Of a stretch of 64,000 nucleotides of DNA, positions 25,167 to 33,213 are shown piece by piece. Numbering within the stretch: the first letter of the stretch is position 1; each line of letters opens with the position of its first letter. The position numbers were made by a program, and so were the translations under genes. Source of the stretch: Telluria mixta (lineage in GTDB: Bacteria; Pseudomonadota; Gammaproteobacteria; Burkholderiales; Burkholderiaceae_D); assembly GCF_029223865.1 (NCBI RefSeq), contig NZ_CP119520.1, forward strand, positions 1,240,001-1,304,000. The letters run 5' to 3'. The notes beneath the pieces are model-generated. The model did no database searches, had not been told where the DNA came from, and saw only the letters and a program-made list of their open reading frames with translations.

Positions 25167-25736
25167 ATGCTCCCGAATACCCGCCTGATTCTCTTGCTGC
25201 TCGGCCTGCTGGGCGCCAGTGCGACGCTGCTCGCCGCCGAGCGTAGCGCCCGTCCCGCGCCGGTGACGCCGATCCCCGGCCTCGACGTGCCGCGCTACAT
25301 GGGCGCCTGGTATGAAATTGCAAAATACCCGAACCGGTTTCAGAAACAATGTGCCGGCAACACGACGGCGCATTACAGCCTGCAGCCGGACAAGACCGTG
25401 CAAGTCATCAACCGCTGCCGCCGCGCGGACGGCACCATCGATGAGGCCGTTGGTACGGCGCGCCAGCTGGGCGGCGCCACGTCGCCGACGCTGAAAGTGC
25501 GGTTCGCGCCTTCCTGGCTGTCGTTCCTGCCGATGGTGTGGGGCGACTATTGGGTGATCGACCTCGACCCGAACTACCAGCTGGCCGCCGTCAGCGAGCC
25601 GGGGCGGGATTACCTGTGGATCCTGGCGCGCACCCCGACCGTGTCGCGCCAGGCGTACGGCGCCCTGCTCGAGCGGCTGGAGCGGCAGGGGTTCGACCTG
25701 AGCAAGCTGGAGATGACGCCCCAGGCGGCGTACTGA
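25167..25736 (+). CDS. blc: Bacterial lipocalin
   Basis: A 189-residue exported protein. A hydrophobic signal peptide (LILLLLGLLGASATLLAA) covers about residues 7-24. The lipocalin signature is PRYMGAWYEIAKYPNRFQ, followed by the beta-barrel strands including YWVIDLDPNYQ and the closing YLWILARTP. Blc-type lipocalins bind lysophospholipids or other lipids in the envelope. No lipobox cysteine is evident after the signal, so unlike E. coli Blc it may be soluble in the periplasm. The reading frame extends upstream to 25113, but ATG 25167 starts directly before the signal peptide. It stands alone, with no obvious operon partner. Confidence 0.9.
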   Translation: MLPNTRLILLLLGLLGASATLLAAERSARPAPVTPIPGLDVPRYMGAWYEIAKYPNRFQKQCAGNTTAHYSLQPDKTVQVINRCRRADGTIDEAVGTARQLGGATSPTLKVRFAPSWLSFLPMVWGDYWVIDLDPNYQLAAVSEPGRDYLWILARTPTVSRQAYGALLERLERQGFDLSKLEMTPQAAY

Positions 25737-25829
25737 CAACACTCGGCGGCGGCGGCAGCGGTAAACGCTTGCCAACGGCATGTTATTTACGGAAACTAGT
25801 TATTTCAATTTTGTAAATGACTGCCGTTG

Positions 25830-26735
25830 ATGTCGAAGACCGCCGCGCGCGTGTCGCGCCTGTATGAAGTGATGGACCTGATGCTGGACTCGGTCGGCGA
25901 TCCGCTCGCATTGAAATCGCTGGCGGCGTCGGCCAGTTATTCGTCATTCCACTTCGACCGCATCTTCCGCGAGCTGACGGGTTTCTCGGCCTGCGAGTAT
26001 CAACGCAAGCGCCGCCTGCGCCGCGCCGCCCACCTGCTGCGCCACGAGCCGGACGTGCCCATCGTGCGCATCGCCCAGGATTGCGGTTTTCCGTCGAACG
26101 CGGCATTCGCCAAGGCGTTCAAGCAGCAATTCGCGATGTCGGCCAAGGCATGGCGCGAGGGGGGATGGCGCGACTACATGGACCAGCAGGTCGGCCGCGA
26201 GAGCGACGTCAGCTTCTTCGTCGCCGAGCCGGACGACCTGGAAGCGATCCTGGCCCCCTACTGCCCGCCCGAACCGGGCACGATCGCCGCGCGCATCGCC
26301 GTGCGCAACCTGCCGGCGCTGACCTTGCGCTACCAGCGGTTTTTCGGCCAGTCCGGCGCGGCGCTGTCGTTCGCCTGCCACGACTTCATCCAGGAACGGG
26401 AGAAGGCCGACGGCCTGCCCGCCAGCACCCCGTGGTACGGCGTGTTCGACGAAGACCCGGGTTTTACGGGCGAACGGGAATACTGCTACGACTTCGGCTG
26501 CGCCGACGACACCGTCCTCGACCCGGGCCTGGGCGTGCGCGTCCTGCCGGCCGGCACCTACGCCTGCCTCGACTTCGACGACGAATGGCCGCGCTTTCGC
26601 TCCATGTACGAGGACTGGCTCGACAAGCAGGCCGTCTGGCGCCTGGACAGCATCAGGCCGCACATCCAGAAGGTCGAGCGCACGCCCGAGGGCCGCTGGC
26701 GCGGCTGGCTGGCGCTCCCGATTAAAAAACGCTGA
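25830..26735 (+). CDS. AraC-family regulator with GyrI-like effector domain
   Basis: A 301-residue protein. The N-terminal 110 residues carry the double helix-turn-helix of AraC/XylS regulators: SLAALAASASYSSFHFDRIF-type first motif and IVRIAQDCGFPSNAAFAKAFKQQF second motif, here in the order helix one near 27 and helix two near 75. The remaining 180 residues look like the GyrI/Rob ligand-binding fold (RNLPALTLRYQRFFG, ending AGTYACLDFDDEW). Such regulators sense small hydrophobic compounds and activate efflux or detoxification genes. The TTG three bases upstream is a less likely start. No target gene is evident; the lipocalin upstream is the nearest candidate. Confidence 0.88.
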   Translation: MSKTAARVSRLYEVMDLMLDSVGDPLALKSLAASASYSSFHFDRIFRELTGFSACEYQRKRRLRRAAHLLRHEPDVPIVRIAQDCGFPSNAAFAKAFKQQFAMSAKAWREGGWRDYMDQQVGRESDVSFFVAEPDDLEAILAPYCPPEPGTIAARIAVRNLPALTLRYQRFFGQSGAALSFACHDFIQEREKADGLPASTPWYGVFDEDPGFTGEREYCYDFGCADDTVLDPGLGVRVLPAGTYACLDFDDEWPRFRSMYEDWLDKQAVWRLDSIRPHIQKVERTPEGRWRGWLALPIKKR

Positions 26736-27284
26736 TCACCAGTCGAAGTCGTCGGGGATCTTGAAGTCCTTGTAGGGATCGTCCTCGCCCGCCGCGACGG
26801 CTTCGGCCGCCTTGTTGACGCGCACGACGCGGTCCGGCGCCCGTTCCGCGATCTTGTCGGCGATCACGCGCGGCACCAGCTCGAACCCGCCTGCGTGGGC
26901 GACGATGGACAGGCGACCCGCCACCAGGTGGTCGCGCACGGCCGCGGAGACGTGGATGCGTTCGATCTTGCTGCCGATCGTGAAGTTGTAGGCGACGTCG
27001 AGATTGCCCTTGCCCTTGGGCTGGCGGTTCACCTGGATCATCTGCGCGATCTGCGCCTCGACGGCCTTCGCCGCCGCCGCCGCGTCGCGCTCGGCGTTCA
27101 GGGCACGGGCGCGCTCGGCCTGCTGGCGCTGGGCTTCCGCCACCGCCTCCTTCGTCTCGTTGACGCTTTGCACACCGGTGCGGCGCTCGATCTTCTGCTG
27201 CTTGGCCTTTTCCTGGTTGGCGACCTTGACCTTCTTCTTGTCGACCAGCCCGGCCTTCATCAGCTGCTCCTGCAGGGAAACCAT
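26736..27284 (-). CDS. DUF2058 protein (YaiL-like)
   Basis: A 182-residue cytoplasmic protein matching the DUF2058 family. It starts LQEQLMKAGLVDKKKVK, then a charged, Ala/Gln/Glu-rich coiled segment (about 20-85), then a compact C-terminal part (YNFTIGSKIERIHVS and LVAGRLSIVAHAGGFELVP) with an acidic, aromatic tail. E. coli YaiL of this family has been linked to nucleoid or ribosome material, but its function is not established. The stop codon abuts the stop of the convergent AraC gene. No operon partner is present. Confidence 0.85.
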   Translation of the reverse strand: MVSLQEQLMKAGLVDKKKVKVANQEKAKQQKIERRTGVQSVNETKEAVAEAQRQQAERARALNAERDAAAAAKAVEAQIAQMIQVNRQPKGKGNLDVAYNFTIGSKIERIHVSAAVRDHLVAGRLSIVAHAGGFELVPRVIADKIAERAPDRVVRVNKAAEAVAAGEDDPYKDFKIPDDFDW

Positions 27285-27353
27285 CGTCTACTCCATTACG
27301 ATCACGCGAAGCCGCCAGCATAGCAAAGCTGGCGGCTTCGCAACAGCGCCCGA

Positions 27354-28487
27354 TCAGTCGGCCTGCGCCAGGAAGAAGCGCAACATCGCAGCCGACGCGT
27401 CCGGGCCGGACGCATCCGTGTACGATCCGGCCGGATCGCCGCCGGCCCACGCATGACCGGCCCCGTGCACGACCCAGTGTTCCGCCACCGCGCGTCCGGT
27501 ATCGTCCAGCACCGTCGTGCGCGTGTGGCCGCCGGCGCGCTCCTCGATCTCGCGCACGGTCCCGTCGCCCAGGAACTGGCGGATCAACACCTCGCCGTTG
27601 GACGGGTGGACGACGGCGTCCTGGTCGCCATGGAAGACGATCAGCGGCACGCGGCGGTGCAGCGTCCGGCCCGCGCCGCCCAGGTGCTTGCCCTTCATCG
27701 CGTTCAGGCCCGACATGAGGTCGCGCGCCGCGCCGACCGGCAGGCCGGAATGCACGCCGACGGCCGCATACAGCTCGGGATAGGCCGCGCCCATGACGGC
27801 CGCCATCGCCCCGCCCGCCGACAGGCCGGCCACGTAGACGCGGCGCGGGTCGGCGCCGTGCTCCTGCACGATCTTGCGCGTCATGCCGGCAAGCAGGGAA
27901 GGCTCGCCCTGCTCGCGCTGCTGGTGGGTAGAGTCGAACCAGTTCCAGCAATTCGAACTGTTCGCGCTGCGCTCCTGGTCCGGATACAGCACCAGGCAGT
28001 CGTGTTCTTCCGCCAGCCGGTTCATGGCCGTGCCGGCCGCGAAATCGGCGGCGCTCTGCTGGCAGCCGTGCAGCATGACGACGAGCGGCCGCGGCCCGGT
28101 CGCCGCCCGCGCCGGCACATACAGACGGTAGCGGCGCGTGCCGGCTGCGTTGGCGAACGATCCTTCGATAAATTGGCCGGGCGCGTCAGGCGTCACCGGC
28201 TGCGGACGCGGGCGCAGCGCATCCAGGCGCGCGCGCCAGTCGCCGGCCGGCTTGCCGCCTTTCGCCGTGGACTGACGGCGCAGCCAGTCCGGCACGCCGT
28301 TCAGGTCGACGAACGGTGCGCGCGCCGGCGCTTCCGCCGTGAACGGCGTGGCGGAGGGCGCGCCCGGCATCAGCCCGGCATTGCGCAGCGCATCCTGGAT
28401 GAGCGCGGTGGCCGCGGCCGGGTCCTTGCCCTGGCCCGAACGGACGGCGCTGAGCATGTTTTCAACAAATTGTTCATAAGGTTTCAT
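27354..28487 (-). CDS. PHB depolymerase-family (LpqC-type) esterase
   Basis: A 377-residue alpha/beta hydrolase. After a 110-residue N-terminal part it has RPLVVMLHGCQQ (oxyanion side), the nucleophile elbow VAGLSAGGAMA with GxSxG, the acid segment VFHGDQDAVV and the catalytic His in HAWAGGD near the end. This order is that of the PHB depolymerase/feruloyl esterase family (LpqC). There is no clear signal peptide at the N-terminus (MKPYEQFVEN), so an intracellular esterase or intracellular PHB depolymerase role is possible. It lies nine bases after the RHH regulator, so they form one operon. Confidence 0.88.
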   Translation of the reverse strand: MKPYEQFVENMLSAVRSGQGKDPAAATALIQDALRNAGLMPGAPSATPFTAEAPARAPFVDLNGVPDWLRRQSTAKGGKPAGDWRARLDALRPRPQPVTPDAPGQFIEGSFANAAGTRRYRLYVPARAATGPRPLVVMLHGCQQSAADFAAGTAMNRLAEEHDCLVLYPDQERSANSSNCWNWFDSTHQQREQGEPSLLAGMTRKIVQEHGADPRRVYVAGLSAGGAMAAVMGAAYPELYAAVGVHSGLPVGAARDLMSGLNAMKGKHLGGAGRTLHRRVPLIVFHGDQDAVVHPSNGEVLIRQFLGDGTVREIEERAGGHTRTTVLDDTGRAVAEHWVVHGAGHAWAGGDPAGSYTDASGPDASAAMLRFFLAQAD

Positions 28488-28496
28488 GGTGTTCCT

Positions 28497-28913
28497 TCAA
28501 ATATGGATGCGGTCCGCAAGCGCGGACTTGACGGCGGCGGGAGCGAGGAAGGCGCCCAGTACCTGGATCGACGCGATGGCGTCGCGAGCCAGATCGGGCG
28601 TGACGTCGTCGTCGATGGTGGCGAGGCCCAGCACGTGGATGTCGAGCCGCTCGCCGGCGGCGACGCTCGCTTCAAGCTCCGCCCTCGTGTAGCGCTGCAT
28701 GCCCATGACGAAGCGCTTGCGCGTCACCGTCTGGCGGATCACGTCGCCGTGCTGCTGTAACTGGTTGCGGATGGCCGTACGGACGAAATCCGTGCGGTTC
28801 GTATAAAACCCTTCCGCCACGAGCAGGTCCATCTGGGCGAGATCGACCAGGCCCAGGTTGATCGTGACCTTGTCCGTGTCCGGGAATTTTGGCTTCGTTT
28901 CGACGAGCTTCAT
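28497..28913 (-). CDS. Ribbon-helix-helix (CopG-type) regulator
   Basis: A 138-residue protein. Residues about 14-52 fit a ribbon-helix-helix domain: strand KVTINLGLVDLAQ, helix MDLLVAEGF, then YTNRTDFVRTAIRNQL. The rest (about 85 residues) is an unfamiliar extension with ATIDDDVTPDLARDAI. It is followed after nine bases by the esterase gene and preceded by an AAGGA ribosome-binding sequence. A perfect inverted repeat at 28942-28961 lies about 30 bases upstream of the start, a good candidate for autoregulation. RHH proteins bind as dimers to such short palindromes. Control of the esterase is inferred. Confidence 0.82.
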   Translation of the reverse strand: MKLVETKPKFPDTDKVTINLGLVDLAQMDLLVAEGFYTNRTDFVRTAIRNQLQQHGDVIRQTVTRKRFVMGMQRYTRAELEASVAAGERLDIHVLGLATIDDDVTPDLARDAIASIQVLGAFLAPAAVKSALADRIHI

Positions 28914-28941
28914 GACGTTTCCTTGATATCGATACGCTCAA

Positions 28942-28961
28942 TATACTCCAACCAGAGTATA
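28942..28961. promoter_or_regulatory. Palindromic operator candidate for the RHH regulator
   Basis: The arms TATACTC and GAGTATA are perfect inverted repeats separated by six bases. The site lies 29 bases before the RHH start codon. On the - strand it contains TATA-rich hexamers that could be the -10 box, so binding would block transcription. The regulator link is inferred from position. Confidence 0.6.
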
Positions 28962-29032
28962 AGAGGCGTATAAATTTCAATCGTACGCGAAATATGCGTA
29001 TGCACGAACGAGCAGACCGCGACGTCTTGCCT

Positions 29033-29038
29033 TATAAT
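29033..29038 (+). promoter_or_regulatory. -10 box (TATAAT) of the IF-1 gene
   Basis: A perfect TATAAT, with no good -35 box 17 bases upstream. Transcription would start near 29045 and give a leader of about 185 bases before the IF-1 ATG. Confidence 0.6.
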
Positions 29039-29040
29039 GT

Positions 29041-29117
29041 GATTTCTGGATAGAAATCCTCCGGACCGCCTCACCGGCCTCCCCCGTCACTGCGCGGGCA
29101 CCACCGGTGCTTCTTTT
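29041..29117 (+). promoter_or_regulatory. Structured leader of the IF-1 mRNA with attenuator-like hairpin
   Basis: Two stems can form: GATTTCT with AGAAATC around a four-base loop (29041-29058), and GCACC with GGTGC (29098-29110) followed directly by TTCTTTT. The second looks like a weak intrinsic terminator inside the leader, more than 110 bases before the start codon. This could serve attenuation or temperature control; the function is inferred. Confidence 0.45.
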
Positions 29118-29230
29118 CATCCCACCCCACGCCCCGGCAGCCGTCGTGCGTACCCGACGCGCAACCATGCCGGCCCGCCCGACCACGCTGCAACCGCACG
29201 CGCGGATTGCAGCCCCATCAAAGGAACCCC

Positions 29231-29494
29231 ATGGCCAAAGAAGAACTCATCGAAATGGACGGCATCGTCCAGGAAATCCTGCCCGACTCGCGCTTTCGCG
29301 TCGACCTGGACAATGGACACAAACTGATCGCCTACACGTCGGGCAAGATGCGCCAGCACCACATCCGCATCCTCGCGGGCGACCGCGTGACGCTGGAGAT
29401 GTCCGCGTACGACCTGAGCAAGGGTCGCATCACGTTCCGCCATATCGAAAAGCGCAACGCCGCGCCGGCGCGGCGCCCGACCTACCGCCGCTGA
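29231..29494 (+). CDS. infA: Translation initiation factor IF-1
   Basis: An 87-residue OB-fold protein starting [19 protein letters not shown] and including [19 protein letters not shown], both typical of IF-1. It binds the A site of the 30S subunit and assists initiator tRNA placement. The C-terminus is longer and more basic ([13 protein letters not shown]) than the 72-residue form. Betaproteobacteria often carry two IF-1 genes, one in the ribosomal protein cluster and a second isolated one; the isolation here and the long leader suggest the second. ATG 29231 is preceded by AAGGA. It converges on the permease gene, with overlapping 3' ends. Confidence 0.93.
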   Translation: MAKEELIEMDGIVQEILPDSRFRVDLDNGHKLIAYTSGKMRQHHIRILAGDRVTLEMSAYDLSKGRITFRHIEKRNAAPARRPTYRR

Positions 29495-30792
29495 CCCAAG
29501 CCCGGCTCGGCCGGCGCCATATTCACGAACCGCGTGAGTACGAGCACCGGCAGCGCCGACAGCACCACCCACAAGAAGAAATGGCGGTAACCCAGCGCAT
29601 GCTGGATGTCGCCGCTGACCACCTTCGACAGCACGAAGCCCAGCTGCATGAACCCGGACCCCAGCGCGTAGTGCGCCGTCTGGTAGCGGCCGGGCGCGAT
29701 CACCTGCATGATGAACAGGATCATGCCCACGAAGCCGAACCCGTAGCCGAACATCTCCGCCGACAGCGCCACCGTGACGAAGGCGAGGTTCTCCGGCTGC
29801 ACCGCGCTCAGGTACCAGAACACGAGATTCGGCACGTTCATCGCGAGGATCAGCACGAGCATCGCGCGCTGCAGGCCCACGCGCGACGTGAACCAGCCGC
29901 CGAGGATGCTCCCGACGAGGAAGGCGGCCGTGCCTGCCGTGCCATAGATGGCGCCCACTTCCTGCGTGGAGAGACCGAGGCCGCCCACCGCGCGCGCATC
30001 GCGCAGGAACAGCGGGCCGATCGTCTGCACCTGCCCTTCCGCGAGGCGGAACAGCAGGATGAACACGATGCCCATCCAGATGCCCGGCTTGGCGAAGAAC
30101 GCGCGCACGACGTCGACCAATACATCGACAGTGCCGCGTACCGACGCGCCGGTGCCGGTCTTGACCGCTCCCGGCAACGCCCACGCGTGATACAGCCCGA
30201 GCCCCGCCAGCAGTGCACCGAGCAGCCCGAACACGGTGGCCCACGCGGCCGGCGGTCCGATGCGCTGTTCAAGGAAGCCGGCCAGGATCACGAGCCCGCC
30301 CAGCGACAGGAATTTCGCACCGTTGAAGAACGCGCCCTGCCAGCCGGCGTACGCGCATTGCTGGCGCTCGGACAGGTTCGCGATATATAAACCGTCGGCC
30401 GCGATGTCGTGCGTGCTGGACGCCAGCGCGGCAACCGCCAGCAGCCCGATCGCCAGCGCGAACCACGCGGGCAGCTGCAGCGCGACGGCCAGCGCCGCGA
30501 GCGCGATACCGCCAGCGACCTGCAGCACGACGACGACCCGCTTCTTGCTCGCCGCGAGTTCCAGGAAGGGGCTCCACAACGCCTTGAACACCCACGCGAG
30601 GCCGAGGACGCCGGTCCAGCGCGCGATCTGCTCGTTGGGCACGCCCATGCTCTTGAACATCAGCCCCGCCACGAGGGCGACGGCGTAGAACGGCAGGCCC
30701 TGGGCGAGGTACAGCGTGGGCACCCATGCGAGCGGATGGCGCGCCTGTGGGCTCGCGACGGGTGTCAGGTGGTCGGGACGGATGCTATCCAT
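29482..30792 (-). CDS. MFS permease, AmpG-like
   Basis: A 436-residue polytopic membrane protein with about 12 hydrophobic helices. The first reads [23 protein letters not shown], and a conserved loop reads [10 protein letters not shown], as in AmpG, the muropeptide (GlcNAc-anhydroMurNAc) permease. Its start overlaps the stop of the GH20 hexosaminidase by 8 bp, and a TonB receptor precedes that. In this setting AmpG-like permeases are thought to import chitobiose or GlcNAc. The open frame runs far upstream, but ATG 30792 gives the correct N-terminus just before the first helix. Muropeptide recycling cannot be excluded. Confidence 0.85.
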   Translation of the reverse strand: MDSIRPDHLTPVASPQARHPLAWVPTLYLAQGLPFYAVALVAGLMFKSMGVPNEQIARWTGVLGLAWVFKALWSPFLELAASKKRVVVVLQVAGGIALAALAVALQLPAWFALAIGLLAVAALASSTHDIAADGLYIANLSERQQCAYAGWQGAFFNGAKFLSLGGLVILAGFLEQRIGPPAAWATVFGLLGALLAGLGLYHAWALPGAVKTGTGASVRGTVDVLVDVVRAFFAKPGIWMGIVFILLFRLAEGQVQTIGPLFLRDARAVGGLGLSTQEVGAIYGTAGTAAFLVGSILGGWFTSRVGLQRAMLVLILAMNVPNLVFWYLSAVQPENLAFVTVALSAEMFGYGFGFVGMILFIMQVIAPGRYQTAHYALGSGFMQLGFVLSKVVSGDIQHALGYRHFFLWVVLSALPVLVLTRFVNMAPAEPGLGQRR

Positions 30793-33184
30793 GGGAATCC
30801 AGTGCGATGACGACGGTTGCGCTCTTGCGGCCGCGCGTGTCGAAGGTGGCGACCTTGAACACGGCGGCGCCCTGCCCTGCCTCCACCGGCTCCGTGTAGC
30901 GCGGGCTGGCGGCATCGGGCTCGCTGCCGTCCAGAGTGTAATGCAGCGCGAGGCCCGGCAGGGCCACGTTCGCGTGGACCGTCCGGCCGACAGCGACGGC
31001 ACCCGGCGGCGGCAACCGGTAACCGTAGGCCAGCGGCGCGCGGTCGAGCCGTGCCAGCTCCCGCTGGCCGAGGCGGTTGGCGAATTCGTTCCAGGCGTCG
31101 TCCATCGCACGCGTGCGCGCGTCGGCGTCCTCGATCGCGCACCAGCCGGGATCCGGCGCCCACGCCCGTTCCGCCAGCGCCACGAGGCGCGGTGCGGCCA
31201 GGTATTCGATGCGGTCGCGCGTGCGGGCGTTCTCTCCCCACAGCTGCCCCTGCAGGCCATTGACGCGGCGCCGCCCTTCCGGCGTCAGGCGCGCCATCGC
31301 GGCCAGCCGCTCCGCCGGCACGCTCTGGCCCATCGGGTCGGTGGCCGCGCTGACGATCATGTCCAGCGGGCAGAAGCCGAATGCGTGGCGCGTCTCCACG
31401 AAGCCCGCCCAGTAATAGCCCGGCTCCTGCGGGTCCTTCGCGTAGGCGAGGTCGAAATACAGATTCGCGGCATTCGCCAGCACGACGTCGTAGCCGGCAT
31501 TGGCGAGGCGGTACGCGACGTCTTCCTTGCCCGAGCCCCACGCGTTGTTCCATGCATAGACCTGGAAGCCGGGGCCGCCGTCCTCGTACACGAGCGCCGT
31601 CTCTTCCCAGCCCGCGAACGCAAGGCCGTGGCGTGCCAGGATCGCGCGGCAGCGGTCGACGAAATCCGCCTGCAGCTGCCCGATATGCATCCAGCCCCGC
31701 TCGCGCATCAGCGCCTGGCACCGCGGCGAGCCTTCCCACGCGCCCAGCGGCACCTCGTCGCCACCCGTGTGGATCGTCTTGAGCGGCACGCCGGCCTCGC
31801 GGTACAGCGCGGCCACGTGGGCGACGACGGTGTCGATGAAGCGGTCGACGGACGGCATGGCGATGCAGATCACGTTGTCGCGCCACAGCTGGACGGATTC
31901 GTAGACGGAGGCATCGTACGGATCGCTCAGCAGGTAGCGCTCCGCCTCGTCGATGTCGCCCTGCGCGCGCAGGCGGTCGTGACGCGCGCGCATCGCCAGC
32001 ACGGCCGCGCGCGCGTGGCCCGGCATGTTGAATTCCGGGATGACCTCGATGTGGCGTGCGTGCGCGTAACGCAGGATGCCGATGAATTCCTCGGCGTCGT
32101 AATAGCCCGTGCCGGACGACGTATCCACGTCCGCGCCGGAGCCAAAGGATGGCGGCAGCGTGTGGCCGCAGGCCGCGCCCCGTTTGCTGCCGATCTCCGT
32201 CAGCTCCGGCAGCGCGTCGATCCGCAAGCGCCAGCCCTCGTCGTCCGTCAGGTGCAGGTGCAGCCGGTTCAGTTTATAGCGCGCCATGCAGTCGAGCAGG
32301 CGCTTGACCGTGGCGACCGAGGCGAAATGGCGTGCCACGTCGAGCATCATGCCGCGGTAGCCGAAGCGCGGCGCGTCGAGCACGCGGCCGCATGGCAGCG
32401 AGCCGTCCGCGTCCAGCAACTGGGCCAAGGTCTGGATGCCGTTGAACACGCCGTGCGCGCCGGCGCCGCGCACGAGGATCGTGTCGGGGCCGATGTCGAG
32501 GTGGTACGCCTCCGGGCCATCCGCCGCCACGGCCCCGATCTCCAGCAGGATGCGCGCGCCGTCACCGTCCGGCAGGTCGGCCAGCAGCGCGCGTAACAAC
32601 GCCGCTTCACCGGCCAGCGCGGCGCCGGCCATGATCTCGCTGGACGCCGACAGGCGGCAGCGCGCGTCCGTGAAGCGGGCCGATACCGGCGTCGGCGTGA
32701 TGCGGCCGACGTCTTCGTCCGGCAGCAGGCGCAGACCGCCGTTCTCGCGCCAGCGCCAGGCCGCGTCGGCCGGCGGCAGCACGTCGCGCGCATGGCGCTG
32801 CAGCTGTTCCGGCCGCGCGAACGGCGTAACGTCCGCGTCGCCCAGGTCGACCGTGCAACCGTCCGCTTCGACGAGGTAGAAGCCGAGCGGCGCGTCCGTC
32901 ATGCTGATGGCCCAGAACTGCGCCTCGTAGCGCACGTCGAGCACCTCGCCCGGCTGCCAGGCTTTGTCATCCGGGCGACGCAGCGCGAACAGGTCGCCGT
33001 TGACGTGCTCCAGGTGAAAGCCCGCGCTCACGCTGCCGGTCAGCACGCGCCGGCATGCATTGAAGTACACGGTCCATCCCGCGGCGATCGGCGCGCCCGA
33101 CACGTTGGTGAGCGTCAGGCGCGCCGCGAAGACGTCGTCCGCGACGAGGTTGGACACACACTCCCATGCCGCGGCCACGGGCAC
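30785..33184 (-). CDS. Beta-N-acetylhexosaminidase, GH20
   Basis: About 799 residues. An N-terminal carbohydrate-binding-like domain (CHB_HEX type, about 1-150) and a GH20b domain (about 155-280) precede the GH20 TIM barrel. The barrel starts near RFGYRGMMLDVARHF and has the catalytic Asp-Glu pair in HTGGDEVPLG near residue 475. A C-terminal CHB_HEX_C-like domain contains LHYTLDGSEPD. The enzyme removes GlcNAc from the non-reducing end of chitooligosaccharides. GTG 33184 follows a GGGAG sequence; GTG 33211 is an alternative. No signal peptide is visible at either start, so it may act in the cytoplasm or need another export route. It lies 29 bases after the TonB receptor gene and overlaps the permease gene. 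Confidence 0.88.
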   Translation of the reverse strand: MPVAAAWECVSNLVADDVFAARLTLTNVSGAPIAAGWTVYFNACRRVLTGSVSAGFHLEHVNGDLFALRRPDDKAWQPGEVLDVRYEAQFWAISMTDAPLGFYLVEADGCTVDLGDADVTPFARPEQLQRHARDVLPPADAAWRWRENGGLRLLPDEDVGRITPTPVSARFTDARCRLSASSEIMAGAALAGEAALLRALLADLPDGDGARILLEIGAVAADGPEAYHLDIGPDTILVRGAGAHGVFNGIQTLAQLLDADGSLPCGRVLDAPRFGYRGMMLDVARHFASVATVKRLLDCMARYKLNRLHLHLTDDEGWRLRIDALPELTEIGSKRGAACGHTLPPSFGSGADVDTSSGTGYYDAEEFIGILRYAHARHIEVIPEFNMPGHARAAVLAMRARHDRLRAQGDIDEAERYLLSDPYDASVYESVQLWRDNVICIAMPSVDRFIDTVVAHVAALYREAGVPLKTIHTGGDEVPLGAWEGSPRCQALMRERGWMHIGQLQADFVDRCRAILARHGLAFAGWEETALVYEDGGPGFQVYAWNNAWGSGKEDVAYRLANAGYDVVLANAANLYFDLAYAKDPQEPGYYWAGFVETRHAFGFCPLDMIVSAATDPMGQSVPAERLAAMARLTPEGRRRVNGLQGQLWGENARTRDRIEYLAAPRLVALAERAWAPDPGWCAIEDADARTRAMDDAWNEFANRLGQRELARLDRAPLAYGYRLPPPGAVAVGRTVHANVALPGLALHYTLDGSEPDAASPRYTEPVEAGQGAAVFKVATFDTRGRKSATVVIALDSHG

Positions 33185-33213
33185 GCCGTCCCGTTTCTCC
33201 CGTTGCGGCACGA

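Larger units (their letters stand above)
28914..29230. other. Intergenic region with divergent promoters and the IF-1 leader
   Basis: This 317-base stretch separates the RHH-esterase operon from the IF-1 gene. It holds a palindromic operator candidate for the left operon (28942-28961), a strong -10 box facing right (29033-29038), and two hairpins in the long IF-1 leader. The part from about 29120 to 29220 shows no clear structure. Confidence 0.6.

Noticed and set aside
26722..27951. 409-codon ORF antisense or out of frame to the DUF2058 and esterase genes
   Set aside because: Its translation is Arg/Gly-rich shadow sequence; both overlapped genes have clear family matches.
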